Positions 19,162 to 29,354 of a stretch of 64,000 nucleotides of DNA are shown in pieces; position 1 is the first letter of the stretch; each line of letters opens with the position of its first letter. The position numbers and the translations under genes were made by a program. Source of the DNA: Vulcanisaeta distributa JCM 11217 (GTDB lineage: Archaea > Thermoproteota > Thermoprotei > Thermoproteales > Thermocladiaceae); assembly GCF_001316005.1 (NCBI RefSeq), contig NZ_BBBJ01000004.1, positions 62,001 through 126,000 of the forward strand, written 5' to 3'. Under the pieces are notes generated by a model that was not told the DNA's origin, made no database searches, and saw nothing but the letters and a program-made list of their open reading frames with translations.

Positions 19162-19258
19162 ATTACACTATTTAGTTGGGCTTCATTTAAAACTTATTTT
19201 CCGATGCTGGGTTAAATACTTAAGTAGGGGGGGTATACTCTATTTGTTTTGATCTAAA

Positions 19259-19552
19259 TTGGGTGGGTTACGTAGGGTTGTGCTTGATGTTGATATACCA
19301 AGTAGTGTCTCTACCGTGGAACTTGCGGATAGGTTGGGCAGAGTTAGCGGTGTTAAGGCCGTTAACGTCACCGTGACCGACACGGACGTCGAGGTTCTCG
19401 GCCTGGTTATCGTTATTGAGGGTGACAACATAAATTATGACGATGTTAAGAGGGTTATTGAGGACCTGGGTGGTGCAATTAGGAGCATTGACCAGGTGAT
19501 TGTTGGTGAGTACATACTTGAGCTTAATCCTCAACTACTTAAGGAGAGGTGA
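19259..19552 (+). CDS. DUF211 family protein
   Basis: A 97-residue ferredoxin-like-fold protein starting at TTG. VVLDVDIPSSVSTVELADRL, KAVNVTVTDTDVEVLGLVI and YDDVKRVIEDLGGAIRSID are the typical three blocks of DUF211. The G7 upstream at 19227-19233 lies in the leader, not the gene. DUF211 proteins commonly sit beside VIT/CCC1-like membrane genes in archaea, and that is exactly the arrangement here: the next gene begins at the stop codon. Suggests a shared role, perhaps metal handling, but that is inference. Confidence 0.82.
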   Translation: MGGLRRVVLDVDIPSSVSTVELADRLGRVSGVKAVNVTVTDTDVEVLGLVIVIEGDNINYDDVKRVIEDLGGAIRSIDQVIVGEYILELNPQLLKER

Positions 19553-20034
19553 GTATGGTAAGTATTGACGGTAGGTACCTAGTGCTTGGTTTCCTGGATA
19601 GTGTTTTGACGACGCTCGTGTTGGGCGAGACCATGCGAAGTACCGTTAAATTAGTGGTTATAGTTACGACGATAAATCTAATAACGGCGTTCATGGCTGA
19701 GTATATCGAGGAAAGGAGCTCATTAAGCCATATCGAGAGAGCATTATTGATGAGGAGGGGTTCGTTACTGAGGACGAGCTTGCATAGGAGGGCCATATAC
19801 GATGCGTTAATTAAGGGCTTGGTATTTGGCGCCGTGTCGCTGCTGGGCGCCTCAGTTACGAATTATACGATGTACCTGGTTAGGGTGTTTTGGATACCCG
19901 TGATTCCGGTGATCATTCTTGGAGTCTTTGGCACATTAATGAGTAGGTACTTTAGGGGGGGTAATGCCGTACTGTGGCTTATCCTCTATGTAATGCTTGG
20001 TATTGTAATGTCATTTATAGGAACCGTTGTTTAA
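19549..20034 (+). CDS. VIT1/CCC1-like membrane protein (TIGR00267 type)
   Basis: A 161-residue membrane protein with four to five hydrophobic segments. The N-terminal part, LVLGFLDSVLTTLVLGETM and ITAFMAEYIEERSSLSHIER, follows the pattern of VIT1/CCC1-like iron/manganese transporters (helix with acid residues, then a charged cytosolic helix). Shorter than eukaryotic VIT1. Translation start overlaps the DUF211 stop (GTGA arrangement), so expression is coupled. The RGGNAVLW near residue 140 contains a G7. Substrate is not proven. Confidence 0.68.
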   Translation: MSMVSIDGRYLVLGFLDSVLTTLVLGETMRSTVKLVVIVTTINLITAFMAEYIEERSSLSHIERALLMRRGSLLRTSLHRRAIYDALIKGLVFGAVSLLGASVTNYTMYLVRVFWIPVIPVIILGVFGTLMSRYFRGGNAVLWLILYVMLGIVMSFIGTVV

Positions 20035-20063
20035 TGATGAGCGGTAATTCATGATAATAATAT

Positions 20064-20483
20064 TCATGATGATAAGTTAACTGGTTTGCCCTCCTTCAAT
20101 ATCTTATTTCCAAGCTCAGGATTAACCTTAACTAGTTGATCCTTAACCCTGTCAAGGAAGGCCTTATCCTCCTCCTTATTCCTGAGCTCGTCAGGTAGTA
20201 ATATCGGTATTTCATCCTTTATTGGGTACCAACGACCGCACTTGGGGCAGTACAATATGCCCTCGACGACCTCCCTCTTGATGCATTCATCGCAGGGTAG
20301 TTCCTGCGGGTTTGGGTAATTCTTTATGAAGACATTCTTAAGGGCGCAATACTCCTCACAAAACGGTCTCTTATTCCACTCATACTTTCGTTCAGGGTAT
20401 TCCTTCTCCCTGAGCACTATTAATGTTAGTGGGAATGTCTTGTCGTATGGACATGCCAATACATCCATTAACCTGTACTTCAC
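20064..20483 (-). CDS. Trm112-like zinc protein
   Basis: A 139-residue protein with the Trm112 pattern: start MKYRLMDVLACPYDKTFPL, then a central loop with CEEYC and CDEC, and an end of YCPKCGRWYPIKDEIPILLP. Trm112 is a small zinc-ribbon activator that stabilises several SAM-dependent methyltransferases acting on tRNA, rRNA and release factor; archaeal versions do so as well. Longer than bacterial homologues because of an inserted cysteine pair. Its usual partners (Trm-G10-like, aKMT-like) are elsewhere in this window, at 24466 and 58507, which is suggestive only. Confidence 0.82.
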   Translation of the reverse strand: MKYRLMDVLACPYDKTFPLTLIVLREKEYPERKYEWNKRPFCEEYCALKNVFIKNYPNPQELPCDECIKREVVEGILYCPKCGRWYPIKDEIPILLPDELRNKEEDKAFLDRVKDQLVKVNPELGNKILKEGKPVNLSS

Positions 20484-20540
20484 GAGAAAGCCCTGTTAAT
20501 ACCCTTTAATTACTTTTACCTTTAGTGAATTTTGAGCGCC

Positions 20541-22309
20541 TCAGTACTTCCTCTCCTCGGGTTTCCATCTAGTTATGCGGACGGGTACGTAGCTAAGCCT
20601 TGGACCGTCAGTCGTGTAGAAGTACAGTGTGTGCTTCAACCAATTAACATCATCCCTCTTTGGATAATCAAGCCTGTAGTGGGCACCTCTTGACTCGGTC
20701 CTCGTTAATGCACCAACTATTATCAACTCCGCCTGCTCAAGCAGGAAGTCTAACTCAAGCACATCCCTAAGGTTCGTGTTGTAGTACCTGCCCTTATCCT
20801 CAATCCTAACATTCGGGAATCTCTCCCTCAATCTCTTTATTGTTGAATAGGCCTCCTCAAGCCCGCTCTTATCCCTAAACACGTAGACGTAGGTGTCCAT
20901 CGTCCTATTCATCTCCTCCCTAATGGAGTACGGATTCTCGGCACCAACCTCCTTATGCAATAACTTATCGAATATCCTACTCTCCTCATTGGCTACCTTC
21001 GTCGCTATATCACCAGTGTACTCCAGCATTGAGTCTGGGGGGGCAGACATTGCATACTTAGCGGCAGCCTCACCAGTTAACCTACCCCAAACGAGACACT
21101 CACTCAGCGAGTTACTACCTAGCCTATTGGCTCCATGGACGCTGACATTGGCAGCCTCGCCGGCAGCCCATAGGTTTGGTACCCTGGTCTTATCCTCATC
21201 AAGCATTACCTGGCCGTATAAATCAACGTGTATGCCACCCATCATGTAGTGCATTGCTGGTCTAACTGGTATTGGCTCGTCGACTGGGTCTATACCCAAT
21301 GTTTTAATGGCTATTTCCCTAATCATAGGTAACCTCTTGTTGATTCTCTCCTCACCAAGGTGCCTTAGGTCCAGTAGGACGTAGCAGAGCCCGGATTCCT
21401 CATCTATAAAGCCTCTACCCTCCATGCACTCCGTAATTATTGCCCTACTAACTATGTCTCTAGGAGCAAGCTCCATCTTACTCGGTGCGTACCTCTTCAT
21501 AAACCTCTCGCCCTCCTTATTGATTAAGTAACCACCCTCGCCCCCCCTTGCACCCTCCGTTATTAAGATGCCATTGGGTACTAAGGCTGTTGGGTGGAAC
21601 TGTGGAAATTCCATGTCCTTAAGTGGTATTCCAGCCCTATACGCCAGTGAGTAACCATCGCCTGTTGATGACCAGGCCATTGTCGTGAACTTGTAAACCC
21701 TACCATTACCACCCGTTGCTATTATACCCGCTTTAGCAAGGATTACCTTAAACTCGCCAGTCCTTAGGTCAATTGCCGTAACGCCTCTAAATACCCCCCC
21801 ATGATCCATCAATAGCGATGTAACGAAATGTTCATGAAGCATTTCAACATTATCGAATCTAAGTACGTTGTCGTATAACGTACTCATGAGGAAGAAGCCA
21901 CTCTTATCCTGGGCGAATGTCGTCCTGGGTATGGACATACCACCGAAGGGTCTCTGTAATATCCTGCCCTTCTCATCCCTGGACCAAGGAACTCCCAGGT
22001 GATCCATGAATATTATCTCCTTAGGAGCCTCTCGTACCAGTAGCTCAACGGCATCCTGATCCGCTAAGAAGTCGCTGCCCTTAACCGTATCGTATGCGTG
22101 TAAATCAAGGCTATCACCCGTCTCCTTTGGATATAAAACCGCGCTTGCACCGCCTTCGGCACTCACAGAGTGGCTTCTCATTGCGTGAACCTTTGATAGA
22201 ACAGCAATCCTGATTTTGCCTGAGAAACCCTGGCAGCCTCAAAGGCAGCCCTTAAACCAGCTAAGCCGGAACCAATAATTACTAAGTCGTACTTAAGTAC
22301 TTCAGTCAT
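20541..22309 (-). CDS. sdhA: Succinate dehydrogenase/fumarate reductase flavoprotein subunit, frameshifted
   Basis: About 589 residues after adding one A to an AAAA run near 22213, giving [20 protein letters not shown]-... then [13 protein letters not shown] (FAD attachment His and TH-like motif region). Downstream, [21 protein letters not shown] and [14 protein letters not shown] are typical catalytic and FAD-binding segments; the C-terminal domain is intact. The enzyme oxidises succinate to fumarate, feeding quinone. The iron-sulfur and membrane subunits are not adjacent, so the complex is encoded elsewhere. A C7 at 21541-21547 makes GEGGYL from what is probably GEGYL. Confidence 0.92.
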
Positions 22310-22413
22310 ATCCTAACTCGTTTTACATAGGTGGTTTATATTTTCTTCCCTTATCGAGATCTCAGGACCGGGATAAGCATTATTAATACCTTCCTTAGTA
22401 TGGCTTATTTTGA

Positions 22414-23411
22414 ATGGCGTTTTTAAATGAGGAGGAGCTGGAGAGCAAGATTAAGGAGTTGAGTGGTGAAATTCTTAAGATTAGGAGCGAGATTGAGAGT
22501 AGGGAGAAGGAGCGGGAGGGTCTTCGTAATGAGTTGAATAGGGTTAGGGAGGAATTGAGCGCGTGATCAATCAACTTAATAGTAAGAGGGCTGAGTTGAA
22601 GGGTGTTAAGGATGAAATTGCTAGGTTGAGGAAGAATAGGGATGATATAGTTAGCACATTGAAGCAGCTTAAGGATAGGAGACTCGAGTTGCTTAATAGG
22701 ATTAAGGAGTTGATAGATAGGGTGAGGAAGTATAGGGAGTTAATGAAGATGATTAATGATTTAGTTGGCGGTAAGCCTGTTGATAAGGATAAGCTGAAGG
22801 AGTTAATCGATAAGCTTGAGTTTGAGCATGAGATCTCGCCCACAGACCCTGAGAAGGAGTGGGAGTTTTTCAGGACGATACAGCAGTTGGAGAGGGAGTT
22901 GAATGCGGCCGAGGTCCTCTCAAGGATTAAGGAGTACATAAGCCGTGATTCTCAGGAGATTGAGAAAATGCGTAAGGAGAGGATGGAGTTAGGTCAACAA
23001 ATGAGGGACCTCTACAGTAATGCCCTCGCCAATATTAAAGCTCAGATACAGGAATTGAGGAAGAAGAGGGAGTCCATCGTGAATGAGATCATTCAATTAA
23101 AGAGCAAAAGGGATTCGCTTAAGGCTAGGAGGGATGAGTTGAAGAAGGCGATATTGAGTAAGTCGGCTGAGATAAAGGAGTTGAGGGCTCGTTTAAGGGA
23201 ATTGAATGACGAACTAAACAAGTACCAATTATTACTAGCCGCTGCGCGCAAGTCAAAGAACTTAGCCATAAAGAGGCAGGAGGAGGCGAGAATTAAGGAG
23301 GAGTTGAGGAGGAGGGCTGAGGAGGGTCTTCAGAAATTGATGAGGGGGGGCGAGAGGGTATCACTGAATGATTTATTAGGTCTGGAGTCTGATGAAGATA
23401 ATGAGAAGTAA
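22414..23411 (+). CDS. Long coiled-coil protein (COG1340-like), frameshifted
   Basis: About 332 residues once a missing G near 22562 is added, joining LNEEELESKIKELSGEILK to VINQLNSKRAELKGVKDEI. Nearly all of it is charged heptad repeat (Lys/Glu/Arg, Leu spacing), with one short break PTDPEKEWEFFR. This looks like the archaeal coiled-coil family COG1340. Function unknown; such genes recur next to DUF373 genes, as here (3-bp gap). No membrane segments. Confidence 0.7.
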
Positions 23412-23414
23412 GCC

Positions 23415-24521
23415 ATGTCTAAGCTCGTAAGAAGACTAATAGTGTTGTACGTTGATAGGGATAATGACGTAGGCGAGAGACTTGGTGTCCCAACGCCAAT
23501 AATTGGTAGGGATAACGTGCTTAAGGTGGCTACGGAGTACATACTTAGGTACCCAGATGACTCCGATGCAAATGCCATGTTTGGCGCAATACAACTCTAT
23601 GACACGTTGATCTCCACGTTCGGGATTAACAACGTGGAGATAGCCGTGGTTACAGGAACAAGTTCTGAGGATGTCACGGCCGACATGAAGATACTTAATG
23701 AGGTTGATAAAGTACTCCAGGTATTTGATGCTGATGGCTTCGTCGTAGTTTCAGATGGACCTTCTGATGAGGTCGTCGTCCCGCTTATTCAATCGAGGAG
23801 GCCCGTAGTTTCAGTCAGAAGGATTGTCGTTAAGCAGACAAGGGGTTTTGAGGAGTTTGCGGTACTCGCCAGGTATTATATTGGTAAATTATTTAGTGAG
23901 CCCAGGTATAGAAGGTATGCACTTGGTGTGCCTGGAGCTCTATTACTCATTTACGGCGCATTCTACAGCGTGTGGCCGTACATACCCACCATGATTAGGA
24001 CTATGATCGTGGCGAGCATAACGATTTTATTGGGCGTCACGTTTATACTTTACGGCTTTAATCTCCATGAAAGTTTGCTTAGATTTCTTAGGATGTATGA
24101 GGCCACATTCTTCATATCGGCACTATCAATATTCTTCGTAATAATATACTCACTATCTACTTATTATATGCTACATCAGACCATACCACTTTGGGGTGCG
24201 TTGAATTTATTTGACTTAATCGGGCTTGTGGTTGGTGCAATACTCACAGTTAATGCGATTGAAGTTTACATAAAGTTTAGGGCTAGGCCCTTCGGTAGGA
24301 TAGCCGCTGATGTTCTCCTGACGGTATTCCTATTACTGGTGGCGAGCGACTTGGCTGGTTATATGCTTGGTAAGGTAAGTACATACACATTACTCTCCAA
24401 TTTAATGATCTACACTGTGGTAGGGTTAATAACGTTGATCATACTGGGTATTTTGAGGAATAGGTATGGTAAGGTTAAGGGTGGAGGTAAGCCAGGACCT
24501 AAGGGCGTTAGCGTACGGTGA
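23415..24521 (+). CDS. DUF373 membrane protein
   Basis: A 368-residue protein. The N-terminal 150 residues form a soluble domain with RRLIVLYVDRDNDVGERLGV and AVVTGTSSEDVTADMK, the marks of DUF373; the C-terminal 200 residues hold about six membrane helices. The family is archaeal and uncharacterised. It directly follows the coiled-coil gene, and its own last 18 codons overlap the start of Trm-G10. The C-terminal end GGGKPGPKGVSVR could be shortened by an error in the overlap, but the frame is otherwise intact. Confidence 0.82.
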   Translation: MSKLVRRLIVLYVDRDNDVGERLGVPTPIIGRDNVLKVATEYILRYPDDSDANAMFGAIQLYDTLISTFGINNVEIAVVTGTSSEDVTADMKILNEVDKVLQVFDADGFVVVSDGPSDEVVVPLIQSRRPVVSVRRIVVKQTRGFEEFAVLARYYIGKLFSEPRYRRYALGVPGALLLIYGAFYSVWPYIPTMIRTMIVASITILLGVTFILYGFNLHESLLRFLRMYEATFFISALSIFFVIIYSLSTYYMLHQTIPLWGALNLFDLIGLVVGAILTVNAIEVYIKFRARPFGRIAADVLLTVFLLLVASDLAGYMLGKVSTYTLLSNLMIYTVVGLITLIILGILRNRYGKVKGGGKPGPKGVSVR

Positions 24522-25253
24522 GTTGGAGGCATTGAGCGAGTTATCTGGAGGTTCCCTGGACCTTATTGAGGATTCCAGGGATTTGGTGGTGGAGTATAGG
24601 GGCGATCTTGAATCGTTAAGGAGGAGGATCTGTAGGGCCGCATTAATTAAGCGTGCCTGGATTAGTAACGGTGCTGGCGAGAAGCTCTTTGCCGAGCTTG
24701 ATAGGTCGAGGTATAGAGTCTTAAGGAGGGGGGGTAGGTGGGGGGGTGACACCGTTGTTATTGACCTACGCATTGCGAGACTTCTTGTTAATTTGGCGAG
24801 GACTGAGGAAGGTGGGGGGGTCTTCCTCGACCCATTTGTTGGCTCTGGGATAATTGCCCAGGAGCTATGTTAATAGGCGCCCACGTAATTGGGGGGGTAG
24901 ATATTAACCCTAAGTACCTGGGTTTCTTAAGCAATAATGTGTACGTTGATTCTGTGAATTCAGATTCCCTATTGAGCCCCCCCATTAGGAGTGGATCCAT
25001 TCATTCAATAGCAACGGACCCACCATACAATAGGTTATCAATAAGTGATGTTGACCTTGACTCATTATACAGGGGCTTCGCCGAGGAGGCCTTTAGGGTT
25101 TTGAGGAGTAACGGTTATGTGGCCTTTTCACACCCAACATACGTTAACTCTCTTGATTGGTTTCTAAATGCCGGCTTTGAATTAGTAATTAGCGGTCTGC
25201 AGTACGTTCATGGCGGATTAACACGGTTAATCTATGTTTTTAAGAAGCCTTAG
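24466..25253 (+). CDS. tRNA guanine-10 N2-methyltransferase type enzyme (Trm-G10), frameshifted
   Basis: About 263 residues with one T added to TTAATAGG near 24872, giving DPFVGSGIIAQELC followed by LIGAHVIGGVDIN. The SAM motif DPFVGSG and the catalytic TDPPYNRLS (N/D-P-P-Y for exocyclic amine methylation) are clear. The N-terminal 100 residues resemble a shortened THUMP-like RNA-binding domain. The expected target is G10 of tRNA. The first 56 bases overlap the DUF373 gene, so it may be translated by coupling. Tail-to-tail overlap with HPS (4 bases). Confidence 0.85.
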
Positions 25254-25914
25254 TCAATACCGAGTAATCTCCTGAGGTTCTTGGCCGCCACTACGGGGTC
25301 TGGGGCCTGCGTTATTGCCCTGCCGACGATGACCACGTCGATGTTCGTACCCCCCCTGATCTTGGGTGCCACCCTCTCATCAATGCCGCCGGCTATTGCA
25401 ACGGCTAAACCATAACTATTCTTAATGCTCACAGCCTCACTTATCAAGTCATCAATCGTTAAGCCCCCCCTACTCCTCTGAACGTCAATCCCAAGGTGGA
25501 GGCCGACGTAGTCGGGCCTTAACCCTGCATTGAGCAGTTCCCTAATCCTAGCCGTAGGTCCTTAACGCTTATCATATCTACCAATGACTTACCACCAAGT
25601 CTCCTTGCCTCATTGATAAAATCGCTGATTGTCTCATTGGCTGCGGCGCCCAGGACACTGACTATGTTGGCCCCCCCCGCGTTAATTGCTAGCCTGGCTC
25701 GAGAGCACCGACATCCATGGTCTTGAGGTCAGCCATTATTTCCATGTTTGGGCAGGCAACCCTTAATGCACTAACTATGAACATGCCCGCTGCCTTTATC
25801 AGGGGGAGTTCCTGCCTCAACAATATCCACAGCCCCCCCCGCACTGCACAGTCTACGTGCTAAATCAACAGCTAAACTAGGCTCTGTTAAATCTAGTGCC
25901 ACCTGTAGTTTCAA
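25250..25914 (-). CDS. hps: 3-hexulose-6-phosphate synthase, frameshifted
   Basis: About 220 residues of OMPDC-fold HPS after repairing breaks near 25813 (extra C), 25697 (G lost) and 25567 (A lost). Marks: LQVALDLTEPSLAVDLARRL, DIVEAGTPLIKAAGM and MADLKTMDVGALE, the D-x-K-x-x-D core, then AVAIAGGIDERVAP, the phosphate site. HPS interconverts ribulose 5-phosphate plus formaldehyde with hexulose 6-phosphate; many archaea use the reverse reaction to make ribose because they lack the oxidative pentose pathway. No isomerase (PHI) is adjacent. The TTG start is the first in frame after a stop. Confidence 0.83.
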
Positions 25915-25920
25915 TTAGAC

Positions 25921-26361
25921 TCACCAACTCCTAAATATTATCTTAACTGGAACACCCATCTTTAACTCAACGAGTATTGGCACCTCAGCCTTATCACCAA
26001 GTTTATTAACAATGACATCAAGCACATCCCTAACCCTCGTTAAGGCAGCCAACCTATCCGCCATGGCCTTCCTACTCTCGTCAAGGGTCTCGTACTCATC
26101 AATGGGCCTTGGGTCAAAGATTATCTTTAAACCCGTGAGCTCTATTGCCGTGGATAGCGGTAATTGCTGACCCTTACCGACTATCTCCTCTATCATCTTC
26201 ATGAGCGCCATATACTTATCGGCCTTAACCTTCAACTCACTCATCATACCCTCGATATCCTTAATCCTCCTCTCAAGGTCACTTATTTGATTGTTTACAT
26301 AGTTAAGAAGCTCCTTAACTCCATTAAAGGTCATTAATTCGAGGTCGGGCGCACTTGACAT
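25921..26361 (-). CDS. Unknown coiled-coil protein upstream of HPS
   Basis: A 146-residue intact protein. Residues about 10-60 form a heptad helix (VKELLNYVNNQISDLERRI, MSELKVKADKYMALMK) and a second helix ends in ALTRVRDVLDVIVNKLGD, followed by a short strand segment VELKMGVPVKIIFRSW. It runs into HPS with a 6-base gap, so the two are co-transcribed. I do not recognise it; the shape recalls prefoldin-like or scaffold proteins, but no such family is claimed. Confidence 0.6.
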   Translation of the reverse strand: MSSAPDLELMTFNGVKELLNYVNNQISDLERRIKDIEGMMSELKVKADKYMALMKMIEEIVGKGQQLPLSTAIELTGLKIIFDPRPIDEYETLDESRKAMADRLAALTRVRDVLDVIVNKLGDKAEVPILVELKMGVPVKIIFRSW

Positions 26362-26422
26362 ATCATTGATGTATTAACGAGGTACTTTAAAAAAATATCG
26401 CTTATGAAAAATTGAGAGTAAT

Positions 26423-27795
26423 CTAAACCAACCACCAGGGCCGTGACCAAAGAAACTCCTCAATGACGGCCTTCTCGACCTGTCCAAAGTTATTTAGGTC
26501 ATTAAGTGATCTTATTTTTACGTATTGAGCATTATTAATGGAATCCCTTAAGTGCTTTAATGATACCGCGGACGCTAGGTGTTTAATTGCGTCGACAACG
26601 TCATAAAACCTCCTTCTCCTGACCACGAACCAACGTGAACCCTTTATGAAGGGTCCAATAACGCTTAGATCATTAACGTACTTCCTGATAAATCCCTCAG
26701 CAGCATTTGAATTAATGGGAGGACCCTCATGTAATTCGTATGGAGGAAGCTCAAGCTCGTTTAGGGAAATCATTAGGAGAATCGTTGATTTATCATCACT
26801 CCAAGCCATTAATCGAATTACCTCAAAATCAAGTTTCTTAAGGTTCTTATTCAATGATGACATTAACTTCCTAATTTCACCCCCCCACACGATATCTGGC
26901 GATGTATTTCCTGGGTAGGGAATCCTCATAACCACCGTGGGTAATACCCAGGTCGGCTTCACAGTCTTATGTACTCTCATGAAGAATTCTATTCGTGGAT
27001 TCCTAAGGAATTCCCGTGATGCCGCTATGGCAGTAGACAGCGCATCCCTACTTATTGATGCTGCAGCATTTCGATTTGGATCAACAGGGTCTATTATTAT
27101 AACCGGCGACTTAAACTTCTTTACGGCGTCTTTCTCGTTATACGTGCCCGTCATGTCTATGAACACGTGCCTTGTTGACCAATTACTGATGGCTTTAACC
27201 GCGTTAAGGAATGAACCATAGTATATTATTAGTAACTCGCTTACGTAACCGCTGAATCCCTGAACCTTAATCTCAGCGCCATAAACACCCACCGACTTAA
27301 GGAATGCCTTCAATAACCTAACGTCGGTAGTCCTCTGACCAAGCTTACTATTTACGAACTCGGTATGTAATGGCGTTCTATCTGCCGCGGTTAATGGCTT
27401 CTCACCAGGCTTATGCGTATGCATGGTACCACGTCGATCTCGAAATCATTAATTAGCAATTGAATGTATGGATGCTGGGCATACTTAATGTTCCAATTAA
27501 GGTTATTCTCAACGGCTATGCCTATTAAATCATTAGATATACTACCATCCCTAATCCTGCCGATGTAATCCCTGGGCAGGATAATGAAGATATCAATATC
27601 CCTATCACCAGGTAACCACGTATCCTTAGCCACGGAGCCCTGAACCGTTACATTAAAATCCCTGTAACCACGCTTTGATAAACCATCTATTAACAGCTTA
27701 ACAACCTCGTTCGCCGTATTTACAACCCTGGCTCTCTCCTCAGGGCCTGGCGTAACAATCCTCACGGCCTCCGACAAAACCTCCTCAATATTCAC
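26423..27795 (-). CDS. cca: CCA-adding tRNA nucleotidyltransferase (archaeal class I), frameshifted
   Basis: About 458 residues with one T added near 27422, giving DVVPCYTHKPGEKPLTAADR. Adds CCA to tRNA 3' ends without a template. Class I archaeal features: GSVAKDTWLPGDRDIDIFI with the two catalytic aspartates, LTAADRTPLHTEFV and the tail domains with IDPVDPNRNAAASISRD, WSRPWW. The C-terminal motif and the central domains are intact. A G-tract at 26880 (WGGEIRKL) is a suspected inflation. Followed upstream by an unrelated TPR-like gene 53 bp away. Confidence 0.9.
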
Positions 27796-27848
27796 AATGT
27801 ATATTCAAATTACTAATGAGTTAATAAAGCCACCCTTAATAACCGACA

Positions 27849-29249
27849 TTACCTACCAATGATGTTATTAAGCCTATCCTTAATCTTAATCAATAAATCC
27901 CTGACCTTATTAAGGAAATCCTCATCCACAATAAACCCATGCAATTCCTCCATCATTTCGTCAACGCCCATATCCAGTGGGTTCAAGCCAAGCCCCGCCA
28001 AATAGGCAAGTACTTCAAGGGCAGTATCCTCGCTCAATCCCTCCTCCCTAACCACATCCATTATTACTTTACCAACTACGTACAACTTAAGCGTATTAAC
28101 ATCAGTATTAAGTACATGAGCAAGATTCTCATAATCGCCCTTACGGAACTCCTCAATAAATGCCTTAAAGTCTCCATACCTATCCTTAACTATGCCATCG
28201 AAGTACTTACTCACGGCCTTAACATACTTTGAGTATATCCTGACGGCATCATCGATCTCCTCAACATTGTCTATGGCACCCCTATAGGACATTACCGCAC
28301 CCTCCGTAGTTAATTCATCGATTAGGCCCTCATTTATTAACTCGAGGAATTTATCACCGGCCTCCTCATAAGTCCTCCAATCACCCTCCTCAATGGCCTT
28401 ACATAGTAGGAAAAACGCTGAGCATAAATCGCCCTTTATCTTCACGGCACTCCAATAATCCTCACTTAGACCCTGGACATTATTTAAGGCGCTCCTGCAG
28501 GTATCGTAGTACTGCATGGCCCTAGTTATATCACCATGCGTGAAGTAGTAATTGGCGAGGACCTCGGAGGAATCCATCATGCTCAATACTTCATTAGCCC
28601 TCGCCTCCTCAATGCCTACGGCCTCCCTAAAGTTCACAACAGATGATGCATATAGTTTAGAGGCATCCTCAATTATGCTCCTCTCCGCATCATGATCACC
28701 CTCCTCATGAAGCCTTGAAGCCTTAACCCTAAGCTCCTCCGCCCTGGCTATCTTCGACATGGCCTCCATAAATCGCGCCTTACTAACATTACCAAGACCC
28801 TCGTAAACCGCGGCTGCCGCACTAAACCTTGTAATGGCATTGTCGTAGGCGGCTATTGAGTATAGCGCTACCCCAAGTACCTCATTTACCCTAGCGCCCA
28901 ATTCACCCTTTATATCGATACTAACATTCTCATCAATCGCGACTATGCCCGGCTCTAAATCCATATTAATTAATAATTGCACCAGGTCTGGGATGTCGCT
29001 TAAGTCTATGAGCTTGATGACCTTAGTAACGCCATCCTTAATACTCACCTCATCTAAACCCCCCCTAATAATTGAGTAATCATTAATAGGTAAGGTGCAC
29101 CTCTCATTGCAGGATGCCAATTTGCGAAATGCACTATTACTGACTAAATCCTTAGGTACGAAACCCTTCAATAACTGCATAATTACTGATGCTATGGAAT
29201 TCACTATGCACTCATGATCCCAATGACAAGCATCAGGTATATTGCTCAC
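27849..29249 (-). CDS. Large helical TPR-like protein of unknown function
   Basis: An intact 466-residue protein made almost wholly of helices. The region about residues 120-270 has TPR-like pairs (YDNAITRFSAAAAVYEGLG, ARFMEAMSKIARAEELRVKA, VLANYYFTHGDITRAMQYYD), and the end resembles a helical repeat with acidic loops (MGVDEMMEELHGFIVDED). N-terminus has four cysteines (CHWDHEC, CNERC), possibly a metal site. No catalytic motif. It is unrelated in sense to the neighbouring CCA gene, though same strand. I do not recognise the family. Confidence 0.6.
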   Translation of the reverse strand: MSNIPDACHWDHECIVNSIASVIMQLLKGFVPKDLVSNSAFRKLASCNERCTLPINDYSIIRGGLDEVSIKDGVTKVIKLIDLSDIPDLVQLLINMDLEPGIVAIDENVSIDIKGELGARVNEVLGVALYSIAAYDNAITRFSAAAAVYEGLGNVSKARFMEAMSKIARAEELRVKASRLHEEGDHDAERSIIEDASKLYASSVVNFREAVGIEEARANEVLSMMDSSEVLANYYFTHGDITRAMQYYDTCRSALNNVQGLSEDYWSAVKIKGDLCSAFFLLCKAIEEGDWRTYEEAGDKFLELINEGLIDELTTEGAVMSYRGAIDNVEEIDDAVRIYSKYVKAVSKYFDGIVKDRYGDFKAFIEEFRKGDYENLAHVLNTDVNTLKLYVVGKVIMDVVREEGLSEDTALEVLAYLAGLGLNPLDMGVDEMMEELHGFIVDEDFLNKVRDLLIKIKDRLNNIIGR

Positions 29250-29354
29250 ACCGATCCCTTATATTGCCAAGGCACACCCTTTTAATTCTTATTAACTTCG
29301 AATGGGGCAATAATGCAATAAAAAAATTAAAGCTAGAAAGTAAATTACCACTAT

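Noticed and set aside
20033-20085. C/D box guide RNA between the VIT-like gene and Trm112-like gene (ATGATGA repeats)
   Set aside because: There are C-box-like TGATGA strings but no properly placed CTGA D boxes, and the stretch overlaps coding ends.
22571-22939. Serine/leucine-rich minus-strand ORF within the coiled-coil gene
   Set aside because: It is the reverse of Lys/Glu-rich heptad codons, a common artefact.
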